From positions 62,001 to 126,000 of the forward strand of contig NZ_MBKP01000010.1 of assembly GCF_002243045.1 (NCBI RefSeq): DNA of 64,000 bases, in the 5' to 3' direction. Made by a program: the position numbers and the translations under genes. Below are positions 1 to 8,357 of this stretch, in pieces. The notes under the pieces are model-generated. The model was not told where the DNA came from and made no database searches. It saw only the letters and a list, made by a program, of their open reading frames with translations. The DNA comes from Methanolobus psychrotolerans. Lineage in GTDB: Archaea; Halobacteriota; Methanosarcinia; Methanosarcinales; Methanosarcinaceae. Each line of letters opens with the position of its first letter. Position 1 is the stretch's first letter.

Positions 1-361
1 CAAGAACCTTAATCATGCCATGACAAAGATCCGGATGCCTTACTGTGGTGAAACTAATTTCTGCTACAGTGGCACCCTCAACAAGCTTGTCATTTTTATA
101 AATAGGTACAGCAGCCTCGTGATCCATTACAGTGATGCTTAAAGCTTCATAAGCCTCGCCTGTCGCTTTATATCCTCCTTTAGGACCTGGAACTCCTTCA
201 ACAAGACCAAGGACTTTCAAAGATTGCATCTGATTACGGACAGTGCCTGGGTTACGGCTAATAAGCTCTGCAATTTCTTCACCTTTGACAGCACGGTCTT
301 TTTCTCTCTGGAGATTAATCAATGCGATAAGAATATCTTTCTGTATGGGAGTCAGTTCCAC
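1..361 (-). CDS. wHTH-CBS domain transcriptional regulator (3' part missing)
   Basis: The 5' 120 codons of a gene that runs off the left edge. The N-terminus is a winged helix: a recognition helix around residues 37-49 (RNPGTVRNQMQSLK) and a glycine-rich wing at 56-66 (GVPGPKGGY). It then enters what looks like the start of a CBS domain pair. This matches the archaeal HrcA-type winged-helix plus CBS family, which probably senses an adenosyl ligand and controls transcription. I chose the GTG start at 361 because GGTGAT sits three bases upstream and the protein then begins MELTPIQ, as I recall for relatives. An in-frame ATG at 400 is possible but lies almost on the TATA-like box (412-420, minus strand). 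It is divergent from the NOG1-like gene. Ligand and targets are unknown. Confidence 0.75.
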   Translation of the reverse strand, partial: MELTPIQKDILIALINLQREKDRAVKGEEIAELISRNPGTVRNQMQSLKVLGLVEGVPGPKGGYKATGEAYEALSITVMDHEAAVPIYKNDKLVEGATVAEISFTTVRHPDLCHGMIKVL

Positions 362-517
362 AAAATCACCGGTCCATAAACTCGAATATAGTTTATACAT
401 ACTCAAAGGAGATATATAAATTGTAGTATGTAAGCTAAAGGATATTAGAGGAGATAATATTTATAAGGAACAAGAATTTATAGATTAGAGTGATTTGAAT
501 CCACGACAGGAAGGAAC

Positions 518-1528
518 ATGATTTTTGAAAAAATAAATACAGTCCCCACATCTGAAGAATTACTGAACAAGTCATTCAGAAGGGCAACCAGGGCAATGTC
601 AGGTAAAAACATCACAGGAAGGAGAACTGCTCTTGAAGCAAACGAGTCTATGATGCTGACAGCCGCTAACATACTTACCGATAATCTCAAGAATATAGTC
701 AGAAGGTTTCCTACTTTTGAAAATCTGCCCCCTTTTTACTATGAACTGGCAGACGTAATAGTAGGCGTAGACGACATGAGAAAATCCCTGAGCAGGCTTG
801 ACTGGGCCAGTGTAAAGATACATGAGATTGCAAGGGAATATGTGGGAAGAGTCAGAAAGAGCAATGACCCCCTCCCTGTAAGGAAACAATGTTTCGGACG
901 TATTTCATCGATCATATATTCAATTGATAAAGATCTGCTTTTCCTTAACCAGGCCCGAAATAAACTCCGGAAGCTTCCGACAGTAAGTGATGAGCCAACC
1001 ATTGTGGTTGCGGGGTACCCGAACATAGGAAAATCCAGTTTCGTTACAAAGGTCACAGGTGCAACACCTGAGATCGCACCTTATCCATTTACCACAAAAG
1101 GAGTTTCAATCGGGCATTTCTTCGTTGAAAATGAAAGGTATCAGGTAATGGATACTCCCGGACTTCTTGACAGGCCAATGTCAGAGCGCAATGAAATTGA
1201 ATTGCAGGCAATAACAGCCTTAAAGAACCTGGATGCTGTAGTCCTTTTCATAATTGATGCAAGTGAAACATGTGGTTACGAGATAGAAGACCAGAAGCGC
1301 ATGCTTGAAGAAGTACGTCGCGAGTTCAAATTACCAGTGCTTGTTGTTGGAAACAAGGCAGACCTTCCCGAATTTAAAGATCTCGATTTTGTGGATATGA
1401 AAATGTCCACCGCAACCAATGAAGGAGTCAGTGAAGTAACTTCAATACTGATCGAGATGGTAAAAAAAGCGATTCAGGAAAAAGAGTTAATTAAAGAAAA
1501 AGAAGAGATGGAAACAGATGACCTTTAA
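518..1528 (+). CDS. NOG1-like GTP-binding protein (Obg-related)
   Basis: A 336-residue GTPase of the archaeal NOG1 group, which in eukaryotes acts in 60S ribosome assembly. A helical N-terminal NOG1 domain (about 1-160) precedes the G domain. The motifs are visible: G1 GYPNIGKSS near residue 166, G2 with PFTTKG, G3 DTPGLLD, G4 NKADL. The C-terminus is short and charged, with no second domain, so it is shorter than eukaryotic NOG1. The ATG at 518 follows a good AGGAAGGA site (508-515). A TATA-like ATTTATA near 460 gives a short leader. The likely job is large ribosomal subunit maturation. The family call is firm; the role is by homology. Confidence 0.9.
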   Translation: MIFEKINTVPTSEELLNKSFRRATRAMSGKNITGRRTALEANESMMLTAANILTDNLKNIVRRFPTFENLPPFYYELADVIVGVDDMRKSLSRLDWASVKIHEIAREYVGRVRKSNDPLPVRKQCFGRISSIIYSIDKDLLFLNQARNKLRKLPTVSDEPTIVVAGYPNIGKSSFVTKVTGATPEIAPYPFTTKGVSIGHFFVENERYQVMDTPGLLDRPMSERNEIELQAITALKNLDAVVLFIIDASETCGYEIEDQKRMLEEVRREFKLPVLVVGNKADLPEFKDLDFVDMKMSTATNEGVSEVTSILIEMVKKAIQEKELIKEKEEMETDDL

Positions 1529-1535
1529 GGTCATC
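1517..1535. terminator. Short palindrome between convergent genes
   Basis: A perfect 7-bp inverted repeat (GATGACC and GGTCATC) with a 5-base loop overlaps the stop codon of the NOG1-like gene. It ends two bases before the stop of the convergent aminotransferase gene. A TACTTTTT run follows at 1541-1548 on the plus strand. It could help end transcription of one or both genes, although archaeal termination depends mainly on T-rich tracts. Confidence 0.35.
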
Positions 1536-1536
1536 A

Positions 1537-2658
1537 TCACAATACTTTTTCCATTATATCCAGTGCACTTTTCAGTTTATCCTTTGATGAAGCATAGGAA
1601 AGACGTATATGGCCTTCACCACGGTCACCAAAGGCAGTTCCCGGCACAACTATAACACCATTGGATACTAATTTTGATGCTACTTCCCCTGATGTTGAAC
1701 CTTCGGGTACTTCAGGAAAAGCATAGAATGCACCTTTTGGGGATGCACAATTCAAGCCTATTGAATTCAGGCCTTCTACTAGCATGTCCCTGCGGGCCTT
1801 GAACTCATCACGCATGGTAAATACTGAATCCATAGGACCTGCAAGAGCTGCAAATGCAGCTTTCTGCGCAATGGAATTAGCACATGCCTGCACATACTGG
1901 TGAACCTTGATCATCTGCTCTGTATATTCCTTTTTTGCAGCAACATATCCGATTCTCCATCCAGTCATAGAAAATGTTTTGGATACTGCATTTATCGTGA
2001 TGACGTTATCAGAAAACTGTGCAGGGCTCACATGCTCTCCTTCATAGATGAAATGCTCATAAACTTCATCGGATATCAGGGTAATTCCATAGTCATCTGC
2101 AATCTGGGCAAATGCCTTCATGTCACTCTTGCTTTGGACTGCACCTGTAGGATTGGCAGGAGAGTTTATGATCATGGCTTTAGTCTTTGGAGATATTTTC
2201 TCCAGGACTATCTCAGGACTTATTGTAAGGTCATCTGCAAGGGGAAGTGAAGCAACACGCCCCCCCATCAGGCTCACAAGTGAGTTGTAGGAGACAAAAC
2301 CAGGATTTGCGATCAGCACTTCATTCCCTGGATCTACCAGGGAAGCAATTGCAAGTTCAAGTGCTTCTGATGCACCGGAAGTGACAATGATCTCCTCAGG
2401 AGAAGCATCAAAATTATTCTCTGCTTTGAATTTGGAACTTAAAGCCTGGCGAAGTTCAGGAATACCCGGACCGGCCGTATATCCTGTGAAACCTTCGTTA
2501 ATAGCATCTATTGCAGCCTGCTTGATATGCTGCGGAGTATCAAAATCCGGCTGCCCAAGGCCAAGATTAATGGAGTTTGGGCCTGCCCCTTCAAACATCT
2601 TCCTGATTCCGGAAATGTCTATATCCAAAACCCTCTGTGCGAACTTCGATCCAGGCAT
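1537..2658 (-). CDS. aspC: Class I/II aminotransferase, probable aspartate aminotransferase
   Basis: A 373-residue fold-type I PLP enzyme. The PLP lysine lies in SVSKTFSMTGWRIGY (Lys about residue 227), and the family's NSPANPTG and arginine-bearing HIRLSYA near the C-terminus are present. It most resembles archaeal aspartate/aromatic aminotransferases that move amino groups between aspartate or aromatic amino acids and 2-oxoglutarate. Substrate cannot be fixed from sequence; alanine or kynurenine-type specificity is possible. The ATG at 2658 follows GTGAT. It starts nine bases after the hexuloisomerase gene, so the two are probably co-transcribed. Its 3' end meets the NOG1-like gene head-on. 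Confidence 0.85.
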   Translation of the reverse strand: MPGSKFAQRVLDIDISGIRKMFEGAGPNSINLGLGQPDFDTPQHIKQAAIDAINEGFTGYTAGPGIPELRQALSSKFKAENNFDASPEEIIVTSGASEALELAIASLVDPGNEVLIANPGFVSYNSLVSLMGGRVASLPLADDLTISPEIVLEKISPKTKAMIINSPANPTGAVQSKSDMKAFAQIADDYGITLISDEVYEHFIYEGEHVSPAQFSDNVITINAVSKTFSMTGWRIGYVAAKKEYTEQMIKVHQYVQACANSIAQKAAFAALAGPMDSVFTMRDEFKARRDMLVEGLNSIGLNCASPKGAFYAFPEVPEGSTSGEVASKLVSNGVIVVPGTAFGDRGEGHIRLSYASSKDKLKSALDIMEKVL

Positions 2659-2667
2659 AGTATCACT

Positions 2668-3276
2668 TTATTCAATATTTGTGTGTCTTGATTTAAGATC
2701 CTCTTCTGAAGCACCTGTGATGTAAATTAGTTCGGCAATTACCGCATCAAGGAAAACGCTTGCAGAAGTTTCAAAGGATGTACCCAGAGGAGTCAGGTAT
2801 GTATATTCGCCGCGCATGTGACGCTCAACATAGCCACCTACATCATCCTTTGTCCTTCCCGGGAGAACAATTACAGTATCAGATAGTTCTCCCAATGTGG
2901 ATTCTTTATTGGACGTAATTGTAATAAGTTTGGCACCGATCTCTTTAGTAACCCTGCCAAGATTTGCAATTGAAAGTGTCTGCCCAGAACCTGAAATAGC
3001 AATCACAATATCATCTTTACTTACAGCAGGAGTAGTTGTCTCACCCACAACATGGGATGCGAATCCAAGATGCATAAGTCTCATAGCAAATGCCCTTCCA
3101 ACAAGTCCGGAGCGACCAGCCCCCATCACAAAGATTCTTTTTGCGTCCATTATGTCTTGCAGCATTTGCCTGACAGAATCCTTGTCAAGCTTCTCAGCTA
3201 CATTTTCAAGATGTTCAGCCATTAATTTAATAGAAGATGCTAAAAATTTACACTCGGATAAATGGATTTCTTTCAT
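2668..3276 (-). CDS. hxlB: 6-phospho-3-hexuloisomerase
   Basis: A 202-residue SIS-domain isomerase. The phosphosugar-binding segments VMGAGRSGLVGRAF and AISGSGQT are present, with the length and C-terminal YLTPLGTSFE stretch typical of 6-phospho-3-hexuloisomerase. It interconverts 3-hexulose-6-phosphate and fructose-6-phosphate. In archaea this is the ribulose monophosphate route run in reverse to make ribulose-5-phosphate (pentoses) and release formaldehyde. No hexulose-phosphate synthase is visible nearby. The ATG at 3276 has GGAG in the leader. It probably shares a transcript with the downstream aminotransferase and the three genes before it. Confidence 0.88.
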   Translation of the reverse strand: MKEIHLSECKFLASSIKLMAEHLENVAEKLDKDSVRQMLQDIMDAKRIFVMGAGRSGLVGRAFAMRLMHLGFASHVVGETTTPAVSKDDIVIAISGSGQTLSIANLGRVTKEIGAKLITITSNKESTLGELSDTVIVLPGRTKDDVGGYVERHMRGEYTYLTPLGTSFETSASVFLDAVIAELIYITGASEEDLKSRHTNIE

Positions 3277-3294
3277 TGGATCTCCTCTTAAAGA

Positions 3295-3828
3295 TCAATC
3301 AAAAATGATAGGTTCATTATGTTTTTCTCTTGCATCATCCTTATAATTGATGCCTTTTAGCTTCCAGCCGGTGATACAGCTCAATTCCTCATACAAGCGC
3401 ATGATGTCAGAGTCGTCTCCGGTCCAGTAGCAGTCTAAGATAGTGTCCTTGTCTTTAAGTTCTTCGGTTATGGAACCTGCGAGATAGAAAAGAGCTTTTT
3501 TGCTGAAAAAAGGAACATTGAAAGTTGTCCGGTATCCATCCTTTGATTTTGCATAGGATACCAGGACATAACCATGACTTTCATATTCCGTGATCTCCTC
3601 AAAGTCACATATGATCTCCAGTTCATGGACTGCAGAATTATCTATATTGGAAATACCCAGAAGTATTTGCCCTATTACAATATCCGGCACCTGTCTTCCA
3701 AACCACACAGATATTTTGCCGTATGTACAGACTACATTCACATCATCCCTACCCATCTCAAAAGAGGACAGGGAGAGATCAGGCGAAATAAGATTCTCTC
3801 TATTTTCTTTTTGATCCATTTGCTTCAC
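3295..3828 (-). CDS. Conserved hypothetical acidic protein
   Basis: A 177-residue soluble protein that I do not recognise. It is acidic, has no membrane segment, signal peptide or cysteine cluster, and reads as an alpha/beta domain (for example VNVVCTYGKISVWFG, then alternating charged and hydrophobic stretches). It lies five bases after the DUF2073 gene and 18 bases before hxlB, so it is probably in the same operon as the Era-like GTPase. The start is unclear: GTG at 3828 or ATG at 3819, neither with a clear ribosome-binding site. Confidence 0.65.
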   Translation of the reverse strand: MKQMDQKENRENLISPDLSLSSFEMGRDDVNVVCTYGKISVWFGRQVPDIVIGQILLGISNIDNSAVHELEIICDFEEITEYESHGYVLVSYAKSKDGYRTTFNVPFFSKKALFYLAGSITEELKDKDTILDCYWTGDDSDIMRLYEELSCITGWKLKGINYKDDAREKHNEPIIFD

Positions 3829-3833
3829 GCAAA

Positions 3834-4196
3834 TTATTTGTTTATGGAAATCAGAGCACTTATCATGTTGCGATCTTTCTTAAGGGTCTTTAACTGGTCC
3901 GCAGATCCGATAACAGTGAGCCTTGTCTTAAGAGTGTTCTTTTTAAGAAGCTTGCCTATAAATGAAGTGTCCACTTCTGAAGGGTAGCTTTGCATTTCTA
4001 TACCAGAGAAACCATCAGGTTCGATAAGTCTCATGGTCATCTCTATAAGGCTTGCTTCCTCTTCAGGGCTCAGGCCTTTTTCAAGGACCAGTATCTTTCC
4101 GCTTTTAACCTCATCAATAATAAACCTGACCTTTTCCACAGGAGTCATTTCAGAGAGCCTGTGTTCTGATACAAGATCCATCTGGAATCCTTGCAT
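3834..4196 (-). CDS. DUF2073 family protein (partner of Era-like GTPase)
   Basis: A 120-residue protein of the DUF2073 family, found in euryarchaea next to an Era-like GTPase. In haloarchaea this pair, I believe, has been described as origin-associated proteins (OapA/OapB), but I see no replication origin here. It is mostly alpha/beta with conserved charged stretches (ERLSEMTPVEKVRFIIDE, VLEKGLSPEEE). ATG at 4196 is preferred because GGTGAT lies four bases upstream. GTG at 4205 and ATG at 4202, overlapping the GTPase stop, are alternatives. Translational coupling to the upstream GTPase is likely and points to a joint function, perhaps as regulator or effector. Confidence 0.82.
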   Translation of the reverse strand: MQGFQMDLVSEHRLSEMTPVEKVRFIIDEVKSGKILVLEKGLSPEEEASLIEMTMRLIEPDGFSGIEMQSYPSEVDTSFIGKLLKKNTLKTRLTVIGSADQLKTLKKDRNMISALISINK

Positions 4197-4201
4197 TGAC
4201 A

Positions 4202-4837
4202 TCACCCAAACCTCTTTGCAAGCTCTTCATAAAAGGTATCTATGTTCTTTCCTTCCAGGGCTGAAATGGAAACCATCGGATGCTGCGGGAAAGCGTCCCT
4301 TATGGTTGCAGGAGAAGCCTCGGGAAGATCAACTTTGTTGGCAACAATAAGAAGGGGAAGGCTTCGAGCTTCCATGTTACCTATGACAGTTACGTTGACT
4401 TGAGTAAAAGGATCCTCTGTGGCATCCATCACAAGAATGACTCCATCCAGGTTCTCAAGCCACTTTACGGCTTCAATAACACCTTCAGTAGCTTCTTTTG
4501 CACGCCTTTTGGATTCAGCCTCATCCATACCCTGCGCCATGAACTCGTGGAAATCTATTTTTGTGGCAAGTCCTGGAGTGTCGATAATATCAAGAGTAAT
4601 GGAGCTTCCATTGGTCTTGATGGTTACTCCTTCCCTGCGCCTTGCACGCCTTGTTTCATGAGCAATATGTGAAACAGAACCCATGGCATCCCCGGTCCAG
4701 TCCCTTAGTATCCGGTTAGCCAGAGTTGTCTTTCCTGCGTTTGGCGGTCCGTATATCCCGATTCTGGCATTCTGTTTTTTAAACAGTTTTTTGAAAATAT
4801 CTGAAAAATTCCTCTTGAAATTCCTAATTACGCCCAT
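4202..4837 (-). CDS. Era-like GTP-binding protein
   Basis: A 211-residue small GTPase. All G motifs are visible: G1 GPPNAGKTT near residue 30, G3 DTPGL near 88, G4 NKVDLP, G5 SALEG. The N-terminal 25 residues are basic. There is no KH RNA-binding domain, unlike bacterial Era, so this is the compact archaeal form. It is conserved together with DUF2073, and the overlapping gene starts support a working pair. Ribosome or DNA-replication links have been suggested for the pair in archaea; the sequence alone does not decide. The ATG at 4837 has GGAGG six bases upstream. Confidence 0.88.
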   Translation of the reverse strand: MGVIRNFKRNFSDIFKKLFKKQNARIGIYGPPNAGKTTLANRILRDWTGDAMGSVSHIAHETRRARRREGVTIKTNGSSITLDIIDTPGLATKIDFHEFMAQGMDEAESKRRAKEATEGVIEAVKWLENLDGVILVMDATEDPFTQVNVTVIGNMEARSLPLLIVANKVDLPEASPATIRDAFPQHPMVSISALEGKNIDTFYEELAKRFG

Positions 4838-4950
4838 TCATTCCCTCCATGAAGTATCATTATATTTAAGTAAGGATAATTTTAGTAGTATAAACACGCA
4901 TTAACATATAATTTTTATTATCCGAATCTGCAACTCGCTTATTCCTACGA

Positions 4951-5949
4951 TTATATAATCCTTGACATTGCGGAATTTATTGCAATTTCTGCAATATTGG
5001 AACCATAATCACCCGTTCGGTCAATGCTGTCCACTACTGTACCAAGGGCAACGATTGATCCATAAGAATTCATTTTCAGGATAGCACCATTGAGCTTATT
5101 GATCATGGGAGACATTTTGGTAACCCTGTCAATTACCTGGTTAGCAAGATCTACATCGAAATTATAGAGCGCATCGATTGCATCTTCCACCACCTTCCTT
5201 GACATTTCAGATGTGGCTTCTATCATCTCCATTATGTCATCTGGTATTGGACCATTCAAAGAAGCTGTGATCCTTGCAATCTTGCGCGCATGGTCTGCGA
5301 TACGCTCGATCGGACCTGCCGCCATTCTCAGGTCATGGTACTCATCTATAGATGTTTCAGCCGCGTCGGGCAACCTTGCCCCGCGCAATATGGAACGGAA
5401 CTGTTTCGATATTAGCAGGAACAGCCTGTCGACATCATCGTCCCTCTGGTCAACATCAAGAGCAAGATCTGTATCCAGGGTCTTAATGGCCTTTATTGCA
5501 TCCATATGCATGGAATTAGAGATCAAGTACATTCTTCTTACACTCTTTTTGATAGAAACTTCATCCGGATTCAAAAGATCCTGGATAACGACTTTCTTTG
5601 CAGTTTCCTCTATGATTTCAGGACCTATCAGCTTGTAACACATACCACGAATGATTGTCTTTTGTTCAGCAAGTATCCTGTCAGCCTTTACCTCTATTAT
5701 ATCTGAACCCGCAAGGTAAGCAGCTATCATGTCTCTTGTAAGAGCATCACCCATCCTTCCGGTGACATCTATCTGGATTCTCCTCACCGCAGGAGCATCA
5801 TGTATCGGATCGATGATCAATTTTCCATCAGGCTGAGGTTGTAAGGTTACCCTGCTTCCAGTCTTGATTCCAACCTTGTCTGCCCAGGTTTTCGGAAGTG
5901 ATATTATGTAAGTTGAACCACCTGTCTGCTGAACTTTTCTGGTTTCTAT
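4951..5949 (-). CDS. phoU: AbrB-PhoU phosphate uptake regulator with non-canonical ATA start
   Basis: A 332-residue regulator of phosphate transport. The first 50 residues form a SpoVT/AbrB DNA-binding domain (TRKVQQTGGSTYIISLPK, then KVGIKTGSRV). The rest is two PhoU helical repeats (for example AAGPIERIADHARKIA and RTGDYGSNIAEIA). The AbrB domain is encoded upstream of the first ATG (5820), and its frame has no ATG, GTG or TTG before an in-frame TGA. The best start is ATA at 5949-5947, giving I/METRKVQQTGG as I recall for relatives, with GAGG seven bases upstream. It probably represses phosphate-transport genes when phosphate is ample; no pst genes are in view. It is divergent from the gene at 6065. 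Confidence 0.88.
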   Translation of the reverse strand: METRKVQQTGGSTYIISLPKTWADKVGIKTGSRVTLQPQPDGKLIIDPIHDAPAVRRIQIDVTGRMGDALTRDMIAAYLAGSDIIEVKADRILAEQKTIIRGMCYKLIGPEIIEETAKKVVIQDLLNPDEVSIKKSVRRMYLISNSMHMDAIKAIKTLDTDLALDVDQRDDDVDRLFLLISKQFRSILRGARLPDAAETSIDEYHDLRMAAGPIERIADHARKIARITASLNGPIPDDIMEMIEATSEMSRKVVEDAIDALYNFDVDLANQVIDRVTKMSPMINKLNGAILKMNSYGSIVALGTVVDSIDRTGDYGSNIAEIAINSAMSRII

Positions 5950-5996
5950 TAAAATCCCTCATTTATGTTTAAGTAATATTAAAATATATAGAACAT

Positions 5997-6050
5997 AAAA
6001 GGTATATATATAAGTACTTCTTCACATGAAAAAATATATAACTAAAGCTA
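5997..6050. promoter_or_regulatory. Divergent TATA-rich promoter region
   Basis: The 115-base gap between the AbrB-PhoU gene and the gene at 6065 holds an alternating TA tract (TATATATATAAG near 6003-6014) and a second TATA-like AAAAATATATAAC near 6030-6042. These could serve the two divergent genes. No clear operator palindrome was seen. Confidence 0.4.
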
Positions 6051-6064
6051 TTTAACCAGAGAGT

Positions 6065-6553
6065 ATGCAACAACTCAAAATTGACCACAATGATACCTAT
6101 CTGCTAAGAAAATTATTGCCGCTGATATGCCTGAGCATTCCATGGGAAGTTTATTTTTATTCAAGCGGGTGGGGAATTAAGTTCTCTGTATTTTATGCAA
6201 ATTTTGATATTGAGTATGGGACACTTTTTGTCAGCATCCTCAGGCAAATAACCTTGCTTTCTTACGGAGGACTTTCCCCCTCGATAAGGACACTAGCCTG
6301 GTTTTTTGGTGCCATACTTTGTATTGCATTAATGTTCTACGAAATTCTAAAGGAAAATATAGAAATAGACTATGGGATAAAAACGAGCGGATACTTGCTT
6401 ATTTGCTGTGGGATCCTGACACTTATCAGTTCAATTGCAGTCTGGAATGTTGATTTCAAGACTTTGCCTATAGCCCCTTTCTTCTTTGCAGTGTTTGGAT
6501 ACCTGTTTATTCAGACGGATAAGGGAGAACAATTATCAGATACCAAAACGTGA
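6065..6553 (+). CDS. Small integral membrane protein, unknown function
   Basis: A 162-residue protein with about four hydrophobic segments: roughly residues 14-30, 76-95, 103-123 and 132-149, with short charged ends. I do not recognise a family or catalytic motif. The ATG at 6065 follows an AT-rich leader without a clear Shine-Dalgarno site, so the mRNA may be leaderless. It stands alone and converges with the gene ending at 6561. Confidence 0.65.
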   Translation: MQQLKIDHNDTYLLRKLLPLICLSIPWEVYFYSSGWGIKFSVFYANFDIEYGTLFVSILRQITLLSYGGLSPSIRTLAWFFGAILCIALMFYEILKENIEIDYGIKTSGYLLICCGILTLISSIAVWNVDFKTLPIAPFFFAVFGYLFIQTDKGEQLSDTKT

Positions 6554-6560
6554 GATAGTG

Positions 6561-6989
6561 TTAGAAGAGAATAGTATACTCCTTTGAATTTATGCAGACC
6601 TTCAGATCTGCAGGAATGGATGTTTTTGAAGACATGATCAGCATTGCAACAGATTTCCATTCGATCAAAATATCGACAATGAGTCCAGAATCCGCCTCAT
6701 GCTGATCTTTAATGACCGAGAATAGTTTTCTGGAAAAGCAGGATGCAAACATGTCTTCGAACGGATACACGGACCTGAATTCACCTGAAAAGAATTTGCA
6801 CATGTCTGCAATGAAAATGTCATTTAACTCTTCTATGAGCCGAAAACGGAAGTTCAGGCCACATGCATTTGCCCAAAAATGCGGATATTTGCACTGCTTA
6901 TGCGAATCAAATAGACCGCACATCAAGAAAACATCTTTTCCGGGGAAACGGTTAGCCGTGCTCAAATTCCTCCCACAATAATATATCAT
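6561..6989 (-). CDS. Hypothetical protein, cysteine-containing
   Basis: A 142-residue open frame with no family that I recognise. It holds six cysteines, scattered rather than in CxxC pairs, and a hydrophobic beta-like C-terminus. An AT-rich TATA-like stretch (about 7016-7027, minus strand) lies about 30 bases upstream of the ATG, in favour of a real gene. The opposite-strand frame (6712-6981) is shorter and looks less protein-like. Confidence is moderate because no homologue or ribosome-binding site can be pointed to. Confidence 0.45.
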   Translation of the reverse strand: MIYYCGRNLSTANRFPGKDVFLMCGLFDSHKQCKYPHFWANACGLNFRFRLIEELNDIFIADMCKFFSGEFRSVYPFEDMFASCFSRKLFSVIKDQHEADSGLIVDILIEWKSVAMLIMSSKTSIPADLKVCINSKEYTILF

Positions 6990-7424
6990 AATTCTTAATT
7001 CCCAATAATAATAAGCAATTTATATTTGGTATATACATCCTTTTTGAAAGATATTATTTTTTTTATTTTTACAGGGAAAGGATATGCGTAGTTCCTGATT
7101 CGCATTGTTCAATGAATTTAACCGTATATATATTACCTTTCAACTAAATATGTTTCAATAGTATAATTTCACCTAACAATAGAATAGTAGCCAACAAAAA
7201 TTATATATGGATAAATAATAATAGTGCAATATAATTAAAGAAGTTAATCTACCTATAATCATTGTGTCCAGAAATGGACATAAATAAGAATAAATTGGAA
7301 GCAGGCTTTAGATTCTTTTTTTGAATAAAAGGCCTGAACAGAGGAATCTGTAATTCGATATTAGTTCATTGGTATAATGTTATACTCAGAAAATAATATT
7401 AGATAGTCCGATACCTTTTACCTT
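6990..7424. other. AT-rich intergenic region without a recognised gene
   Basis: These 435 bases are very AT-rich, with TATA-like stretches near 7020, 7125 and 7205. No open frame with coding character was found. One feature stands out: a perfect 6-bp stem (TGTCCA/TGGACA, 7265-7280) closing a GAAA tetraloop. A T-run (TTCTTTTTTTG) follows at 7314-7324. A small RNA gene is conceivable but not shown. Confidence 0.5.
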
Positions 7425-8351
7425 ATGAGCTCGAATTGCACAGTTAGCCTTCCGGGTATTCTAGCAAAGAAACACGAATTTAGATTCACTGAATCTGGTA
7501 CCGACCTTAGACCAACAATTAACCTCTTAAAAAGTTCTGTACTCGTTTCTTTTTCAGGAGCACTCAGGATACACATAGCATTCCTCCTGATGCACATCCA
7601 CTCTGTATTTTTCAACTGCCTTGCAGGAGGATTGATAATTTACTCAGTTTATACGTTGGATAGAGCCATGGATTCAGAAGAAGACATGGCAAACAGGCCA
7701 GAATTAAGAGGAGCTTCGAAGAAAACCGCTTTAATTGTTTCACTTCTCTGTTTTATAATCGGAGCTTCCATCCTTACGATTAACGGATTGATCGTCATAG
7801 CTTTTCTCCCACTTGTTACCGGTTACCTTTACAGCAAAGGCATACAGATAGGAAAATTCAGTCTGAAGCTCAAAGGCGGGCTTGGGATAAAGAACCTTGT
7901 AGTTGGAGTTACCTGGGGAGCTTTTATCGCAGGAATTGCCGGTATATATGCCAGTAACATGGTTGCACCACTAATCGTTTTCCTCTATTTTAGCCTGAAA
8001 CTGTTCGTAAATACCACAATCTATGATTTCAAGGACGTAAAAGGAGATACACTGGCAGGCATAAAGACATTACCTGTAGTACTGGGGAAAAAGAGAACAA
8101 AGATACTGCTTTTTAGCCTGCACCTGTTGTCACACTCGATACTGCTTGCATCCATTTTGACAGAAGCTGTTGCTTTTGAACCGGTTATACTGGGTTACAG
8201 CTTTATCATCGGAATTCTGTATATCAAAAAATTTGCGGAGTCTGTCGAAGTAGAATCAAAGAACAGGCTGGCAAAGAGGCTGTTCATGATAGACGGGGAA
8301 TCAACCTCAATTGTCGGTCTGAGAGCTATTGTAAATGGGATCGTAGTCTGA
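7425..8351 (+). CDS. UbiA-family prenyltransferase
   Basis: A 308-residue membrane prenyltransferase with about seven to eight hydrophobic helices. The two aspartate-rich motifs that bind Mg-prenyl diphosphate are visible: YTLDRAMDSEED near residues 76-87 and YDFKDVKGDT near 200. It transfers an isoprenoid chain to an acceptor in the membrane. In methanogens members make archaeal ether lipids or quinone-like carriers such as methanophenazine; the acceptor here cannot be told. The first 35 residues are a hydrophilic extension, so a later start is possible. The gene is monocistronic and convergent with the regulator at 8358. Confidence 0.82.
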   Translation: MSSNCTVSLPGILAKKHEFRFTESGTDLRPTINLLKSSVLVSFSGALRIHIAFLLMHIHSVFFNCLAGGLIIYSVYTLDRAMDSEEDMANRPELRGASKKTALIVSLLCFIIGASILTINGLIVIAFLPLVTGYLYSKGIQIGKFSLKLKGGLGIKNLVVGVTWGAFIAGIAGIYASNMVAPLIVFLYFSLKLFVNTTIYDFKDVKGDTLAGIKTLPVVLGKKRTKILLFSLHLLSHSILLASILTEAVAFEPVILGYSFIIGILYIKKFAESVEVESKNRLAKRLFMIDGESTSIVGLRAIVNGIVV

Positions 8352-8357
8352 TTACAA

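Noticed and set aside
3834-4837. Replication origin near the Era-like/DUF2073 pair
   Set aside because: The pair is linked to origins in haloarchaea, but no orc1/cdc6 gene or origin repeats are visible here.
6712-6981. Plus-strand ORF opposite the hypothetical gene at 6561-6989
   Set aside because: Shorter, lys/ser-rich and without promoter or ribosome-binding signals; the minus-strand frame is more protein-like.
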